The notes beneath the pieces were generated by a model. It was not told the DNA's origin. It made no database searches and saw only the letters and a list, made by a program, of their open reading frames with translations. A program made the position numbers and the translations under genes. A DNA stretch of 64,000 bases. Source: Chromohalobacter beijerinckii. Lineage in GTDB: Bacteria > Pseudomonadota > Gammaproteobacteria > Pseudomonadales > Halomonadaceae. How positions within the stretch are numbered: the stretch's first letter is position 1; every line of letters begins with the position of its first letter. This document shows, one piece after another, positions 46,181 through 54,969 of this stretch. The stretch lies in assembly GCF_023061185.1 (NCBI RefSeq), contig NZ_JAKGAK010000010.1, forward strand, positions 1 to 64,000, in the 5' to 3' direction.

Positions 46181-46309
46181 ATGACGATTTCGACTGCGCG
46201 ACCGACTCTGCTCAAGCGTTTTGGCAAGCATGCAGGCCGTGTGCTGGGAATGATGACCGAGAGCGCCTATCGCGGCTTTCAGGCACGCACGTCCAGCGCC
46301 TATATCTGA
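46181..46309 (+). CDS. Small basic protein, unknown
   Basis: A 42-codon frame, ATG 46181 to TGA 46307–46309, beginning MTISTARPTLLKRFGKHAGR. It follows a strong TATAAT and a palindromic operator and is closed by a strong terminator, so this unit looks like a complete transcript. The ribosome site is weak (AGG 9 nt upstream). I recognise no family. It may be a small protein or the transcript may be a regulatory RNA. Confidence 0.4.
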   Translation: MTISTARPTLLKRFGKHAGRVLGMMTESAYRGFQARTSSAYI

Positions 46310-46387
46310 AGGGCCCGGCTCAGCAGAGTCCCGGTCGCGGCATGGCCGGCCTTGCCCATGACGTGACATCGCGGTCGCCGAACGAAA

Positions 46388-46420
46388 AAGCGCCCCCGCC
46401 CATATCGGGCGGGGGCGCTT
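46388..46420. terminator. Strong bidirectional terminator
   Basis: AAGCGCCCCCGCCC (46388–46401) pairs perfectly with 46407–46420 around ATATC: a 14-bp stem with A-rich left and T-containing right flank. It serves both the small ORF and the convergent succinate-semialdehyde dehydrogenase gene. Confidence 0.85.
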
Positions 46421-46444
46421 GCGTTGGGTGCGTTCACGCTCCGC

Positions 46445-47824
46445 TTATTTGGCGATGTAGACCGTGCGCACGTTGAGGAAGGCGCCGAAGCCGTATTCGC
46501 TCTGCTCGCGACCGTAACCGCTTTCCTTGACGCCACCGAACGGAAGCTCGGCGAAGGGCGTGGTGGGGCGATTGACGAAGCTCATGCCGACTTCGAGACG
46601 GCGCGCGACCTGTTCGGCGCGCTTCACGTCCTGGCCGACCACGGTGCCGCCCAGACCGTAGCGGCAGTTGTTGGCCAGCTCGATGGCGTGCTCGGCGTCA
46701 TCGGCGGCGATGATCGACGCCACCGGACCGAACAGCTCCTCGTCGAAGGCCGGGTTGCCAGGCGCGACGTTGGTCAGCACCGTGGGCGCATACCAGGCGC
46801 CGGGGCGGTCGAGCACCTCGCCGCCGGTCTCGAGCTGCGCACCGTGCTTGATCGCCCGCTGCACCTGGTCGTGCAGGTCGTCGCGCAGGTCCTTGCGCGA
46901 CATGGGGCCGATTTCGGTGTCGCCGTCCATGGGATCGCCGATACGCATCTTCTGCACGCGGTCGATGAGCTTTTCGGTGAAGCGCTCCAGCATCGGGCGT
47001 TCCACGATCAGGCGCTTGGATGCCGCGCAGCTTTGCCCGGTATTGTCGAAGCGGCCGTTCACGGCCAGCTCCACCGCCTTGTCGACGTCGGCATCGTCGA
47101 GCACGATCAGCGGGTCGATACCGCCGAGCTCGAGCACGCTGGGCTTGATGGCCTCGCCGGCGATCTTGGCCACGGCACGGCCGGCATCTTCACTGCCGGT
47201 GAGCGTGACGCCGCACACCAGTGGGTCGTGGATGATGCCCTCGACCTTGTCGGAGCCAACCGGCAGCCAGGTGAAGGTCCCTTCCTTGAAGCCTGCGTCG
47301 TGGAAAAGCTTGGTGATGAACTTGGCGCAGCCCGGGACATTGGAGGCATGCTTGAGCAGGCAGACGTTGCCACCTGCCAGATTGGGCGCGGCGAAGCGTA
47401 CCACCTGATAAAGCGGATAGTTCCACGGCATCACGCCGAGCACGGCCCCCATCGGGTCGTGAACGATCTCGGCCTTCTGCGCGCCTTCTACCTGGCGTGG
47501 CTGCGGCTTGAGCAGGGATTCCAGGTTGTCGGCGTAGAAGCGAACGATGGCCGAGGAAATCTGTGTCTCGGCAATCCCCTGATGGAAGGGTTTGCCCATC
47601 TCGTGGGCGATGATCTCGGCCATTTCGCGCTGATGCTGGTCGATCAAGTCGGCCAGTGCGGTGAGTCGTTGGCGACGATCGGCCAACGGCAAGTGGCGGA
47701 ATTCGGCATAGCCCGCGCGGGCTTGGTCGAGCTTTTCAGCCAACTGGGCATCGTCGAGCATCTCGTGCTCGCCGAGTACTTGATCGTTGGCGGGATTGAC
47801 GGCGGTGAGGGTCTTGCGGCTCAT
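46445..47824 (-). CDS. sad: Succinate-semialdehyde dehydrogenase, Sad/YneI type
   Basis: A 459-residue NAD(P) aldehyde dehydrogenase starting at ATG 47822–47824 behind GGAGG. The catalytic Cys is in NTGQSCAASKRLIVE (about residue 265), Glu in VLELGGIDPLIVLDD, and the N-terminal TLTAVNPANDQVLGEHE fits the YneI/Sad group. It oxidises succinate semialdehyde to succinate. No GABA transaminase lies beside it. Some members accept other short aldehydes. Confidence 0.87.
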   Translation of the reverse strand: MSRKTLTAVNPANDQVLGEHEMLDDAQLAEKLDQARAGYAEFRHLPLADRRQRLTALADLIDQHQREMAEIIAHEMGKPFHQGIAETQISSAIVRFYADNLESLLKPQPRQVEGAQKAEIVHDPMGAVLGVMPWNYPLYQVVRFAAPNLAGGNVCLLKHASNVPGCAKFITKLFHDAGFKEGTFTWLPVGSDKVEGIIHDPLVCGVTLTGSEDAGRAVAKIAGEAIKPSVLELGGIDPLIVLDDADVDKAVELAVNGRFDNTGQSCAASKRLIVERPMLERFTEKLIDRVQKMRIGDPMDGDTEIGPMSRKDLRDDLHDQVQRAIKHGAQLETGGEVLDRPGAWYAPTVLTNVAPGNPAFDEELFGPVASIIAADDAEHAIELANNCRYGLGGTVVGQDVKRAEQVARRLEVGMSFVNRPTTPFAELPFGGVKESGYGREQSEYGFGAFLNVRTVYIAK

Positions 47825-47989
47825 GTCATCCTCCTTAACGGGATCGTCGGTGACGAGTCTTCCTGAGGTAGCCGTTCCTGCTTGCCTCACTACTCGTTTT
47901 GGCGATGCGCAAGGAGAGAATCAAGGGGGAGCTTCACATCCACTTAGCCCTGGCCACCAGAGATAATCCAGCAGCCAGGGCCAGGCGGG

Positions 47990-49981
47990 TCAGTCGAGCA
48001 AGGCGCGGGCCTTGTCGATCACGTTTTCGACGGTGAAGCCGAAGTGCCGGAACAGGTCCTCGGCCTTGCCCGATTCGCCATAGCCGGTCATGCCGATCAC
48101 GTTGCCGCGAGGGCCGACGTACTTACGCCAATAGTCGGGATGCGAAGCTTCGATGGCGAGCCGGCGTGTCACCGTGGGTGGTAGCACCGCCTCCTGGTAA
48201 TCGGCGTCTTGGGCATCGAATTCGCTGGCGCAGGGCATCGAGACGACGCGGACCTGCCGTCCCTGGTCGTTGAGCTGGGCAGCCGCTTCCATGGCCAGAC
48301 CGACTTCCGAGCCGGTGGCGATGAGGATCAACTCGGGCGTGCCCTCGCAATCGTCGAGCACGTAACCGCCGCGTTCGATCGCGGCGAGCTGGGCGACATC
48401 GCGTGCTTGCCCGGGAAGCCCTTGGCGCGAGAATACCAAAGCCGTGGGGCCGTCCTGGCGCTTGAGAGCGGCGAGCCAGGCCACGCTGGTTTCGGTGGCG
48501 TCGCAGGGGCGCCACGTTGCCAAGTTCGGCGTGATGCGTAGCGCATTGAGTTGTTCGATGGGCTGGTGAGTCGGGCCGTCTTCCCCCAGGCCGATGGAGT
48601 CGTGGGTGTAGACGAAGATCACCTGGCGCCGCGCGATGGCGGCCATGCGCACGGCGTTGTGCATGTATTCCATGAACGTCAGGAAGGTGGCCCCATAGGG
48701 AATGAAGCCGCCGTGCATGCTGATGCCGTTCATGATGGCGCCCATGGCGAATTCACGAACGCCGTAATGCAGGTAGTTGCCGTCGGGCGCCTGGGCCGAG
48801 ATGGCGCGTGCGCCCTCCCAGATCGTCAGATTCGATGGCGCGAGGTCGGCGCTGCCGCCCAGCAGTTCCGGCAGGCGTGGCCCCAGGTGGTTGAGCACAC
48901 CGAGTGAGGCCTTGCGCGAGGCCAGTGTATCGCAGGCGTGCTGGGCCTCTTCGATCAGGGCACTGCCGCCCAGGTCGCCGGGTAGCTCGCCACGCCAGCG
49001 GCGCTCGAGCTCTTCGGCAAGCTCGGGATAAGCCGCGGCGTAGCGCGCGAAGCGTTGGCGCCACTCGTCCTCGGCGTGCTGGCCGGCCGTGTCGGCGTTC
49101 CAGCCTGCGTAGACCTCCTCGGGCACGTGAAACGGCGGGTGTGACCACTCGAGGCGCTGGCGCGCGGCGGCGACTTCATCCTCGCCTAGGGCGGCACCAT
49201 GACAGGCGCCGGTGCCCTGTTTGTTGGGCGCGCCGAAGCCGATGACCGTCTTGCAGATGATCAAGGTCGGGCGCTGGTCGTGTTGTTTGGCTGCGCTGAT
49301 GGCGTCTTCGATGGCAGCAGGGTCATGGCCGTCGACATCGGCGATGACCTGCCAGCCGTAGGCCTCGAAGCGCTTGGCGGTATCATCGGTGAACCATCCT
49401 GCGACCTCGCCATCGATGGAGATGCCGTTGTCGTCGTAGATGACGGTGAGCTTGCCGAGGCCCTGGGTTCCCGCCAGCGAGCAGGCTTCGTGGCTGATGC
49501 CCTCCATCAGGCAACCATCGCCGACGAAGCACCAGGTGCGATGGTCGACGATGTCATGCCCTGGGCGATTGTACTGCGCGGCCAGAGTGCGTTCGGCGAG
49601 TGCCATGCCCACGGCATTGGCCAGCCCCTGACCCAGCGGGCCGGTGGTGGTTTCGACCCCAGGCGTGTAGCCGAGCTCGGGATGCCCGGGCGTGCGCGAA
49701 TGGAGCTGGCGGAACTGCTTGATGTCGTCGATGGCCAAGTCATAACCGCTGAGGTGTAAAAGCGAATACAACAGCATCGAACCATGCCCGTTGGAGAGCA
49801 CGAAACGGTCGCGGTCGGGCCAGGTGGGGTTGCTGGGGTTGTGCTTGAGATGGTCGTTCCACAGCACTTCGGCGATATCGGCCATACCCATCGGCGCGCC
49901 GGGGTGGCCGGAATTGGCTGCCTGCACGGCATCCATCGACAGGGCGCGAATGGCATTGGCCAGCGTGAAGCGAGAGGGCAT
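47990..49981 (-). CDS. tkt: Transketolase
   Basis: A 663-residue thiamine-diphosphate enzyme, the same length as E. coli TktA, starting at ATG 49979–49981 behind GGAGGAG. ThDP-site motifs are [17 protein letters not shown] at the N-terminus, [14 protein letters not shown], and the central [19 protein letters not shown]. It transfers two-carbon units, so it can feed erythrose-4-phosphate into the pentose-phosphate cycle. It lies 25 bp after tal in the dhaK–dhaL–tal–tkt series, which suggests it serves that pathway. Confidence 0.97.
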   Translation of the reverse strand: MPSRFTLANAIRALSMDAVQAANSGHPGAPMGMADIAEVLWNDHLKHNPSNPTWPDRDRFVLSNGHGSMLLYSLLHLSGYDLAIDDIKQFRQLHSRTPGHPELGYTPGVETTTGPLGQGLANAVGMALAERTLAAQYNRPGHDIVDHRTWCFVGDGCLMEGISHEACSLAGTQGLGKLTVIYDDNGISIDGEVAGWFTDDTAKRFEAYGWQVIADVDGHDPAAIEDAISAAKQHDQRPTLIICKTVIGFGAPNKQGTGACHGAALGEDEVAAARQRLEWSHPPFHVPEEVYAGWNADTAGQHAEDEWRQRFARYAAAYPELAEELERRWRGELPGDLGGSALIEEAQHACDTLASRKASLGVLNHLGPRLPELLGGSADLAPSNLTIWEGARAISAQAPDGNYLHYGVREFAMGAIMNGISMHGGFIPYGATFLTFMEYMHNAVRMAAIARRQVIFVYTHDSIGLGEDGPTHQPIEQLNALRITPNLATWRPCDATETSVAWLAALKRQDGPTALVFSRQGLPGQARDVAQLAAIERGGYVLDDCEGTPELILIATGSEVGLAMEAAAQLNDQGRQVRVVSMPCASEFDAQDADYQEAVLPPTVTRRLAIEASHPDYWRKYVGPRGNVIGMTGYGESGKAEDLFRHFGFTVENVIDKARALLD

Positions 49982-50006
49982 CGATGTCTCCTCCATGAGC
50001 GATGAA

Positions 50007-50963
50007 TCAGTTAGCGAGCCGGTCGGCGATCAAGTCCTCGAGACAGGCCTGGTCGTCGGCGAAGCGACGAATGCCTTCGGCCAGCTTGTCGATGGCCATG
50101 GGGTCCTGATTATGCTGCCAGCGAAAGGCGTTTTCCTCTAGGGGAGGGACAGGCTGCGCCTCGGGATGCGTGAAGCGGACCTTGGCGTCGACATCTCCTT
50201 CGCGCGCCTCGAGCGTTTCCAGCAAGGCGGGCGAAATCGTCAGGCGATGACAGCCGGCGAGGGCGAGGACTTGCTCCGGCGTACGGAAGCTGGCCCCCAT
50301 GACGACGGTATCGTAGCCGCCCCGGTCGGCGCGCTCGCAGACCTGGCGCACGAACCGCACGCCGGGGTCCTCCTCCGGGGAGAACGTTTGACCGGTTTCT
50401 TTCTGATACCAGTCGGTGACACGCCCCACGAAGGGCGAAACCAGGAACACGCCGGCATCGAAGCAGGCCTGCGCCTGAGCGTCGCTGAACAGGAGGGTGA
50501 GGTTGCATTGAATGCCTTCGCGCTCGAGTACCTCGGCGGCACGGATGCCTTCCCAGGTCGACGCGAGCTTGATCAAGATCCGCTCACGGCCGATACCCAG
50601 CGCCTCGTAACGCTCCACCAACTCATGAGCCTTGCGGATACTGGCCTGGGTATCGAACGAGAGCTTGGCGGCGGCCTCGGTGGAGACGCGTCCCGGAATG
50701 AGTTGGGCGACCTCGCTGCCGATGCCGACCGAGAGGCGGTCGACGATACGCTCCAAGTGGTCGGCGTCATGTGACTTCTCGTCACGCGCCTCTTCCAGGA
50801 TCCGCTCGATCAGTGGCTGATAGCCGGGCAGCTCGAATGCCTTGAGGATCAAGGAAGGATTGGTGGTGGCATCGACGGGCCGATAACGTTCGATGGCGGC
50901 TGGGTCCCCGGTGTCGGCGACCACTTGCGATAGTGCCTTGAGTGAGTCGAGCTGTGAAACCAT
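50007..50963 (-). CDS. tal: Transaldolase
   Basis: A 318-residue TalB-type transaldolase. The Schiff-base Lys is in [20 protein letters not shown] (about residue 132), preceded by [12 protein letters not shown] and followed by [17 protein letters not shown] and [11 protein letters not shown]. It moves dihydroxyacetone units between sugar phosphates, with erythrose-4-phosphate as a partner. Its location between dhaL and tkt supports a dedicated role in the tetritol block. Confidence 0.96.
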   Translation of the reverse strand: MVSQLDSLKALSQVVADTGDPAAIERYRPVDATTNPSLILKAFELPGYQPLIERILEEARDEKSHDADHLERIVDRLSVGIGSEVAQLIPGRVSTEAAAKLSFDTQASIRKAHELVERYEALGIGRERILIKLASTWEGIRAAEVLEREGIQCNLTLLFSDAQAQACFDAGVFLVSPFVGRVTDWYQKETGQTFSPEEDPGVRFVRQVCERADRGGYDTVVMGASFRTPEQVLALAGCHRLTISPALLETLEAREGDVDAKVRFTHPEAQPVPPLEENAFRWQHNQDPMAIDKLAEGIRRFADDQACLEDLIADRLAN

Positions 50964-51049
50964 GGTGTGCTCCGCCGCGGTATGCGGGCGTGAAGGCCCT
51001 CGACGTGCCAGACGGCGTCGGGGGCTAAGAAATGGAGGGGAACCCAGTA

Positions 51050-51082
51050 AGCCGCCGCCAGTGCTCAGGCGGCGGCTTTTTC
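51050..51082. terminator. GC-rich stem-loop at the dhaL stop
   Basis: AGCCGCCGCC (51050–51059) and GGCGGCGGCT (51068–51077) form a perfect 10-bp stem whose 8-nt loop contains the dhaL stop; T-run follows on the plus side only. On the operon strand it would sit between dhaL and tal and may lower downstream expression. Confidence 0.55.
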
Positions 51083-51718
51083 CAGGCGACGTTCGGTGCT
51101 ATCGGCCAAGCGGGTCAGCAGCAGGCAGCACGACACCGCGCCGGCGTCCAGATGGCCGCGCGAGCGTTCGCCGAGGCGTGCCGCGCGTCCGATCTTGGCT
51201 TCCAGGTCGAGCGTCGAATCGCGACCGTCTTGGGCGCCGTTACGTAAGGCTTGCAGTGCGTGAGGAAAGTCGTCTCCGCCCTCGACGGCGTCACGGTAAC
51301 GTTCGATGGCCGGCACTAGAGTGTCGAGAAGACACTTGTCGCCGACCTTGGCATCGCTGATCTGCTCGAGTGCTTCGCGTCCATCGGCCAACATGTCACC
51401 GAAATCCTTGGCGTCGAGGACGTTCTTGTCCTTGACCGACTTGGCCATGCCCATGAAGAGGCTGCCGTAAAGCGGCCCCATCGAACCGCCGATCGAGCCC
51501 ATCAAGGTCGTGGCGAGCGTGCCCAGCGCCTTGGAAAGCGACAGCGATTGGCCGGCGACCGACTCCCCGCAAAGCCGAAACCCCTTGGCCATGTTGATGC
51601 CGTGATCGCCGTCGCCGATCGCGCCGTCGACGTCACTCAGGTATTGGCGGTTGTCGACGATGACCTCGACTAACTCCTCGAGAATGTCCCTGCCTTGAGT
51701 CGCGTCCAGAACTTGCAT
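51065..51718 (-). CDS. dhaL: Dihydroxyacetone-kinase-type ADP/ATP-binding subunit DhaL
   Basis: A 217-residue DhaL-family subunit. Nucleotide/Mg motifs: DGAIGDGDHGINMAKGF (about 28–44) and LMGSIGGSMGPLYGSLFMGM. The C-terminus is an all-helical DegV-like region ending LEKAAA. It works with DhaK on a ketose substrate. No DhaM phosphotransferase partner is found nearby, so phosphate probably comes directly from ATP, as in the ketotetrose kinases of tetritol pathways (inference). 27 bp after dhaK. Confidence 0.9.
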   Translation of the reverse strand: MQVLDATQGRDILEELVEVIVDNRQYLSDVDGAIGDGDHGINMAKGFRLCGESVAGQSLSLSKALGTLATTLMGSIGGSMGPLYGSLFMGMAKSVKDKNVLDAKDFGDMLADGREALEQISDAKVGDKCLLDTLVPAIERYRDAVEGGDDFPHALQALRNGAQDGRDSTLDLEAKIGRAARLGERSRGHLDAGAVSCCLLLTRLADSTERRLEKAAA

Positions 51719-51745
51719 GATGAGTCTCCGTAGTAGCGGTTCCGA

Positions 51746-52738
51746 TCAGCACTGCGTGATGGCCAGCGAGCGCGCCGGGGCGTCCAGCAGCGGTTTGAGC
51801 TCGTCGTCGAGCTTCATCAGCGTAAGCGTGGCGCCCATCATCTCCAGCGAGGTGAAGTAATTGCCGATGTCCGTACGGTGTACGCGAATATCAGCGGCTT
51901 CGAGCCGTTCGGCGATGTGTGCGTAGAGGATATTGAGCTCCATCACTGGCGTGGCGCCAAGTCCGGAGATCAACACCGCCACCTCGCTGCCGGCGAAGTC
52001 CTGGTCGGCGAGAACGGGGTCGCACATGGCCGTGGCGATGGCCTCGGCACTGGTCAGCGGCGCGACTTCTATTCCCGGTTCGCCGTGGTGGCCGATGCCG
52101 AGCTCCATGTGGCCGGGCTCGATCGAAAAGTTGGGCTTGCCATTGGCGGGGATGGTGCAGCTACTCAGCCCGACGCCGATGCTCGAACACGCATCGACGG
52201 CTTTTTGCGCCAGGCGAATGACCTCGTCGAGACTATCGCCCCGGGCCGCTGCCGCGCCGCCGATTTTCCACATCATCACCTCGCCGGCCACGCCGCGCCG
52301 CTTGTCGCGCTCCGCTGCCGGTGCCGAGGCCACGTCGTCGCGTGCAATCACCGTCTTGACCTCGATGTCTTCCATCTCGGCCATCTGCTTGGCCATCTTC
52401 ACGTTCATGTTGTCGCCCGCGTAGTTGCCGTACAGGCAGGCGACGCCCTGCCCGTGGGGCGCGGAACGAAAGGCTTCGAGAAATGCATCGGCGGTGGGCG
52501 ATGAGAATATCTCGCCGATGGCTACCGCATCACACATTCCTTCACCGATATATCCCAGGAAGGCCGGTTCGTGGCCGGAACCGCCACCGGTGACGATACC
52601 GACCTTGTCGCTTGCGCTGCTCGGGTACTTGAGAACACGCGGGTGGTCGGTGGCGGCAAACAAGCTCGGCGAGGCGCGCAAGTAACCTTTGATGGCATCG
52701 TCCACGACGTTGTCGGGGTCATTGATGATGCGTTGCAT
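51746..52738 (-). CDS. dhaK: Dihydroxyacetone-kinase-type substrate-binding subunit DhaK (probable erythrulose kinase)
   Basis: A 330-residue DhaK subunit. The covalent substrate His is in ELGIGHHGEPGIE (about residue 215), and other marks are VTGGGSGHEPAFLGYIGEGMCDA and NYAGDNMNVKMA. DhaK holds ketones as hemiaminals, so dihydroxyacetone or erythrulose are both chemically plausible. The surrounding tetritol-type dehydrogenase, RpiB-type isomerase and tal/tkt favour erythrulose. Transcribed leftward from a shared divergent control region with the rpiB-like gene. Confidence 0.92.
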   Translation of the reverse strand: MQRIINDPDNVVDDAIKGYLRASPSLFAATDHPRVLKYPSSASDKVGIVTGGGSGHEPAFLGYIGEGMCDAVAIGEIFSSPTADAFLEAFRSAPHGQGVACLYGNYAGDNMNVKMAKQMAEMEDIEVKTVIARDDVASAPAAERDKRRGVAGEVMMWKIGGAAAARGDSLDEVIRLAQKAVDACSSIGVGLSSCTIPANGKPNFSIEPGHMELGIGHHGEPGIEVAPLTSAEAIATAMCDPVLADQDFAGSEVAVLISGLGATPVMELNILYAHIAERLEAADIRVHRTDIGNYFTSLEMMGATLTLMKLDDELKPLLDAPARSLAITQC

Positions 52739-53116
52739 GGCGTATTCCTCTTGTTCGTTGTGACCGACGATGGGGCGTGGCGATCCACCACCTAGGCTGG
52801 CGGTATATATAATGATCTTTCACTGAACAGATGTTTAGGCTTGGGGCCCAAAGGCTGTCAAGGCATGGCCGGTGTCGACGTCTGAGACTTTGGTCGTGGG
52901 TAAGAGCGTCGAAGTGATGGTTTACGTATAAATATTTGAAATTAATGAGTTTTATTTATTTATCGGAAAATCGGTTAATAGGGTGACGCAAATCCGTGGC
53001 TGACTTTTCGTGATCGAGAATTTTACAAATGTTCGGTTAGTGATATTTTGAACATAGCCGCGAGCGGTAACAGTATGCCGGTCGCAAGCGGGAGGAATCA
53101 TCACGGGAGGCTACAC
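52739..53116. promoter_or_regulatory. Divergent promoter region between dhaK and rpiB
   Basis: A 378-bp AT-rich gap with no gene. GAACA/TGTTC-type half sites recur: TGAACAGATGTTTA at 52824–52837, and ATGTTC (53029–53034) with GAACAT (53050–53055), whose centres are 21 bp apart, two helical turns. These are candidates for the SorC-family regulator encoded at 53703. A TATATATAAT-like tract lies at 52804–52813. Confidence 0.55.
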
Positions 53117-53611
53117 ATGTCAGACTCAACAGGCCGCGCGGCGGCAATGCGCATCGCAGTGGGTGGCGACGAGGCCGCGTTCGAGCTCAAGGCTTTGCTG
53201 ATCGAGCACATTCGCGCTCTGGGTTACGAGCCTGTCGATTACGGCACCTATAACGCTGAGCCGGTGCTTTATCCCGATGTGGCGGTCAAGGTGGCGCGTG
53301 CCATCGACGCGGGAGAAGTGGCGCGGGGAGTGCTGGTCTGTGGGACCGGCATCGGTGTGGCGATTTCGGCCAACAAGGTGCGCGGGATTCGCGCGGCGCA
53401 GGCGCATGACACCTATTCGGCCGCCAAGGCGCGTTCGAGCAACGATGCGCAAATCGTGACGCTCGGCGCCCGTGTGGTTGGCCCGGAGTTGGCCAAGGCC
53501 GTGGTGACGACCTTCCTCGAAACCGAGTTCGGCGGTGGCGGGTCGCGCGCCAAAATAGCGCGCATTGCGGAATACGAGGGGGAGGCTTTCCGCGACTCCC
53601 CGAGCGTCTGA
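53117..53611 (+). CDS. rpiB: RpiB/LacAB-family sugar-phosphate isomerase (probable erythrulose-phosphate isomerase)
   Basis: A 164-residue isomerase starting at ATG 53117 behind CGGGAGG. Family motifs: IAVGGDEAAFELK (where most RpiB have DH), YPDVAVKVARAID, GVLVCGTGIGVAISANKVRGIRAA with the catalytic Cys, and AHDTYSAAKARSSNDAQIVTLGARV. The DH to DE change in the first motif departs from ordinary ribose-5-phosphate isomerases. Such proteins isomerise erythrulose-phosphates to erythrose-4-phosphate in tetritol pathways, which context favours. Confidence 0.87.
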   Translation: MSDSTGRAAAMRIAVGGDEAAFELKALLIEHIRALGYEPVDYGTYNAEPVLYPDVAVKVARAIDAGEVARGVLVCGTGIGVAISANKVRGIRAAQAHDTYSAAKARSSNDAQIVTLGARVVGPELAKAVVTTFLETEFGGGGSRAKIARIAEYEGEAFRDSPSV

Positions 53612-53702
53612 TCGTTAAGAGTACGCCTGTTCGCTGTGGTATCTTGTGCGCGTCGCCCGAAGTGGACCGGGATCGGGAAGCGGATCGTATGAGGCTAGTG
53701 CC

Positions 53703-54683
53703 ATGAGTGAACGTGTCGAGAGCGCCGAGGTCGCGCTAATGACGGAGATCGCCTCTCTGTATTATGTGGAGGGCGAAACCCAGGAGGCGATCGCCAACCG
53801 GCTGGGGATTTCTCGGGTCAAGGCGGGACGGCTTTTAAAACGCGCGCATGCCGAGGGGATCGTCGATGTGCGCGTGCGTCAGCACCCCGCGGTGAGTGCC
53901 GAGATCGAGCAGGCGTTGATACGTCGCTTCGGTATCAAACGCGCCTTGATAGCGCTCGACAACACCGAACCCGACGTTCAACGTTCCGGCGTGGCCAGCC
54001 TGGTGGCCGATCATTTGTCGCGCGAGCTGCACGATGGTTCGATCGTGGCGGTGGGGATGGGGCGCAACGTGGGCTCGGTGGCCGATAATGTCTTCGAGCA
54101 AGGTGAGCGCAAATGCTCGTTCGTGTGTGCCATTGGCGGCTCGCTGCGTGCCGGCGAGTACATGAACCCCGACCATATTTGTCGTCGCCTGGCGATGAAA
54201 TATGGCGGTGAAAGCGAAACGCTTTATGCCCCGGCGCTGGTGCAGAACCCGGCGCTGCGCGACTCGATGTATGAAAACCCCACCGTGCGCCAGACGTTGG
54301 ATAGAGCGCGGCGCGCAGATATCGCGATGATCGGTGTCGGTGATCTCAGCGAGGATAGCAACATGGTGCGCATGGGCTGGTTCACGCCGCAGGAGATCGC
54401 TGAGGCGCGCCTCTCGGGAACGGTGGGTGACATGATGGGGTACGACTTCATCGACATGCATGGCCGACCATCGGAAACGCCCATGCAGGGGCGGGTCATC
54501 GGTTTGACCATAACCGACTTGGCGCGGATTCCCGACGTGGTGGCGATCGCCAGCGAGAATACCAAGGCGGCGGGGATCCTGGGGGCACTGCGTACAGGTG
54601 TCATCGATACCTTGGCCACCAGTGTGACCAACGCCCATACCATCCTGCGCTTGGATGAGGCGACTACCTCAACGGCGAGCTGA
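53703..54683 (+). CDS. SorC/DeoR-family sugar-binding transcriptional regulator
   Basis: A 326-residue regulator starting at ATG 53703. An N-terminal helix-turn-helix (GETQEAIANRLGISRVKAGR, about 20–39) precedes the SorC effector domain: GMGRNVGSVADNVF, CAIGGSLRAGE, ADIAMIGVGDLSEDS, VVAIASENTKAAGILGALRTG. These bind phosphorylated sugars. It is between the rpiB-like and dehydrogenase genes and probably controls the whole locus. EryD of erythritol operons belongs to this family. A strong terminator follows. Confidence 0.92.
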   Translation: MSERVESAEVALMTEIASLYYVEGETQEAIANRLGISRVKAGRLLKRAHAEGIVDVRVRQHPAVSAEIEQALIRRFGIKRALIALDNTEPDVQRSGVASLVADHLSRELHDGSIVAVGMGRNVGSVADNVFEQGERKCSFVCAIGGSLRAGEYMNPDHICRRLAMKYGGESETLYAPALVQNPALRDSMYENPTVRQTLDRARRADIAMIGVGDLSEDSNMVRMGWFTPQEIAEARLSGTVGDMMGYDFIDMHGRPSETPMQGRVIGLTITDLARIPDVVAIASENTKAAGILGALRTGVIDTLATSVTNAHTILRLDEATTSTAS

Positions 54684-54969
54684 GTCAAAGTGTCGCCGAT
54701 TGTCGTGCAGAGCCGTTCATATGAACACTGATGTGTCTATGTGAACGGCTTTTTTGTGCGGGCTTTCTCCCTCTTTCTGCACATTGCGGGCATTGGTTTC
54801 CATAAAAGCCCATGTAAAATCCATTATTTTCAATAATTTAAAAAGCAATCCTAAAGTATAAGGCGAAAAGGTCGCCGACTTCATTGACCTGGCTATACTG
54901 AAAAGCGTTAATTCATTTGAGCATCAAAAGATCAAATGATAAGTAAGCGTCAGCTCAATGGAGGCCATC
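54684..54969 (+). promoter_or_regulatory. Upstream region of the tetritol dehydrogenase operon
   Basis: This gap holds the regulator's terminator, an AT-rich stretch (54800–54860), a TATACT -10-like box at 54894–54899 and a perfect dyad TCATTTGA-N11-TCAAATGA (54913–54939) just downstream of it, where a repressor would block transcription. No gene. Confidence 0.6.
54711..54755 (+). terminator. Terminator of the regulator gene, with embedded palindrome
   Basis: AGCCGTTCA (54711–54719) pairs with TGAACGGCT (54742–54750), extending inward with few mismatches, then T5. The left arm contains the 12-bp palindrome GTTCATATGAAC (54715–54726), similar to half sites elsewhere in the locus. Confidence 0.8.

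Noticed and set aside
46424-47866. 480-codon open frame antisense to the succinate-semialdehyde dehydrogenase gene
   Set aside because: Same high-GC antisense effect; the minus-strand protein is a clear ALDH.
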